Assembly: GCA_945957305.1 (NCBI GenBank)
Contig: CAMFLN010000280.1
Span: 1 to 5,550 of the forward strand
Direction: 5' to 3'
Source of the DNA: an uncultured Planctomycetaceae bacterium
GTDB lineage: Bacteria > Planctomycetota > Planctomycetia > Pirellulales > JACPPG01
Length of the DNA: 5,550 bases
A program made the position numbers and the translations under genes. The notes under the pieces are model-generated. The model was not told the DNA's origin and made no database searches. It worked only from the letters and a program-made list of their open reading frames with translations. Positions 5,244-5,550 of this stretch are shown one piece after another. How positions within the stretch are numbered: position 1 is the first letter of the stretch; each line of letters opens with the position of its first letter.

Positions 5244-5550
5244 ATGCCACTTGATTTGTCCACGATGACGCGCCGGGGTTTTATCGAGATTTCGAGCGGT
5301 GCGGTCTCTTCGGCGGCTGTGGTTGCAGCAGCGAGCGCGGCAAGTCCCGAGACCAGCAATCGCCCGCGCTGCATCGATTGCCAGAGCCATCTGTTTTGCC
5401 CCGAGATTATTGACCTCCTGCAACAGCGCACAGAAGATCCGCTCGTCTATCGGCAGGGGGACGACCGCTTCGTGAAGATGGGTGACTGGCACCGCAAAGT
5501 GCTGCCGAATCACATGGACGTTGCCGCCAAGCTCGCGGATATGGATGCCG
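5244..5550 (+). CDS. Tat-exported amidohydrolase (amidohydrolase_2/ACMSD-like), N-terminal fragment
   Basis: Partial gene: 102 codons are visible and the rest lies beyond the right edge. The N-terminus holds a twin-arginine signal, MTRRGFIEISSGAV (8-21, RR at 10-11), followed by an Ala/Ser-rich hydrophobic stretch to about residue 34. The mature part opens with RCIDCQSHLFCPEIIDLL (42-59), which occupies the place of the first beta strand and its HxH metal motif. Here the first histidine is Q47 and the second is H49. A polar block, PLVYRQGDD then FVKMGDWHRK (66-85), and DVAAKLADMDA (92-102) follow, as expected before the first barrel helix of amidohydrolase_2 proteins. Family members are metal-dependent hydrolases or decarboxylases; the substrate is unknown here. 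The start at 5244 is favoured over the ATG at 5265. The gene lies 61 nt after the sulfatase on the same strand and is probably co-transcribed with it. Confidence 0.8.
   Translation, partial: MPLDLSTMTRRGFIEISSGAVSSAAVVAAASAASPETSNRPRCIDCQSHLFCPEIIDLLQQRTEDPLVYRQGDDRFVKMGDWHRKVLPNHMDVAAKLADMDA

Noticed and set aside
4592..5431. 279-codon minus-strand open frame spanning the sulfatase 3' end, the gap and the amidohydrolase 5' end
   Set aside because: It is antisense to two well-supported genes, its translation shows no recognisable domain, and long antisense frames are expected in GC-rich coding DNA.

Overview
The window looks like a piece of a planctomycete-type chromosome (Planctomycetota or a similar glycan-degrading bacterium; inferred from gene content, not from a marker gene). 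It is GC-rich and densely coded. It carries a set of families that are heavily expanded in that phylum: a secreted S1-type sulfatase, a Tat-exported Gfo/Idh/MocA oxidoreductase, a secreted 'PmoA'/DUF6807 protein, a dihydrodipicolinate-synthase-fold lyase, an oligogalacturonate-lyase-like beta-propeller protein and a Tat-exported amidohydrolase. I see no tRNA, rRNA, CRISPR array, insertion sequence or long repeat.

Layout: two gene groups diverge from an AT-rich region near 3680-3715. The leftward (minus) group reads, in order of transcription: Gfo/Idh/MocA oxidoreductase (3588-2290), DUF6807 protein (2287-1340, 2 nt after the previous stop), a 118-nt gap with a hairpin and a TATAAT-like element, DHDPS-family lyase (1221-256), and the N-terminal 86 codons of an oligogalacturonate-lyase-like protein. 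The last of these is coupled by a 4-nt ATGA overlap and runs off the left edge. The rightward (plus) group is the sulfatase (3785-5182), then, 61 nt later, a Tat-dependent amidohydrolase that runs off the right edge.

How they may work together (inference): the sulfatase would remove sulfate esters from a polysaccharide or oligosaccharide outside the cytoplasm. The exported oxidoreductase and DUF6807 protein would act on a sugar in the same compartment. The lyase-like beta-propeller protein and the DHDPS-fold enzyme have no visible signal peptides, so they would handle uronate or keto-deoxy-acid products in the cytoplasm. No substrate can be named from the sequence. The most informative oddities are the lysine at the position of the carboxylate-binding arginine of DapA in the DHDPS-like protein, and the glutamine replacing the first metal histidine of the amidohydrolase HxH motif. 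Nothing in the window by itself proves a new system. The combination is best described as an uncharacterised glycan or sugar-acid catabolic locus.
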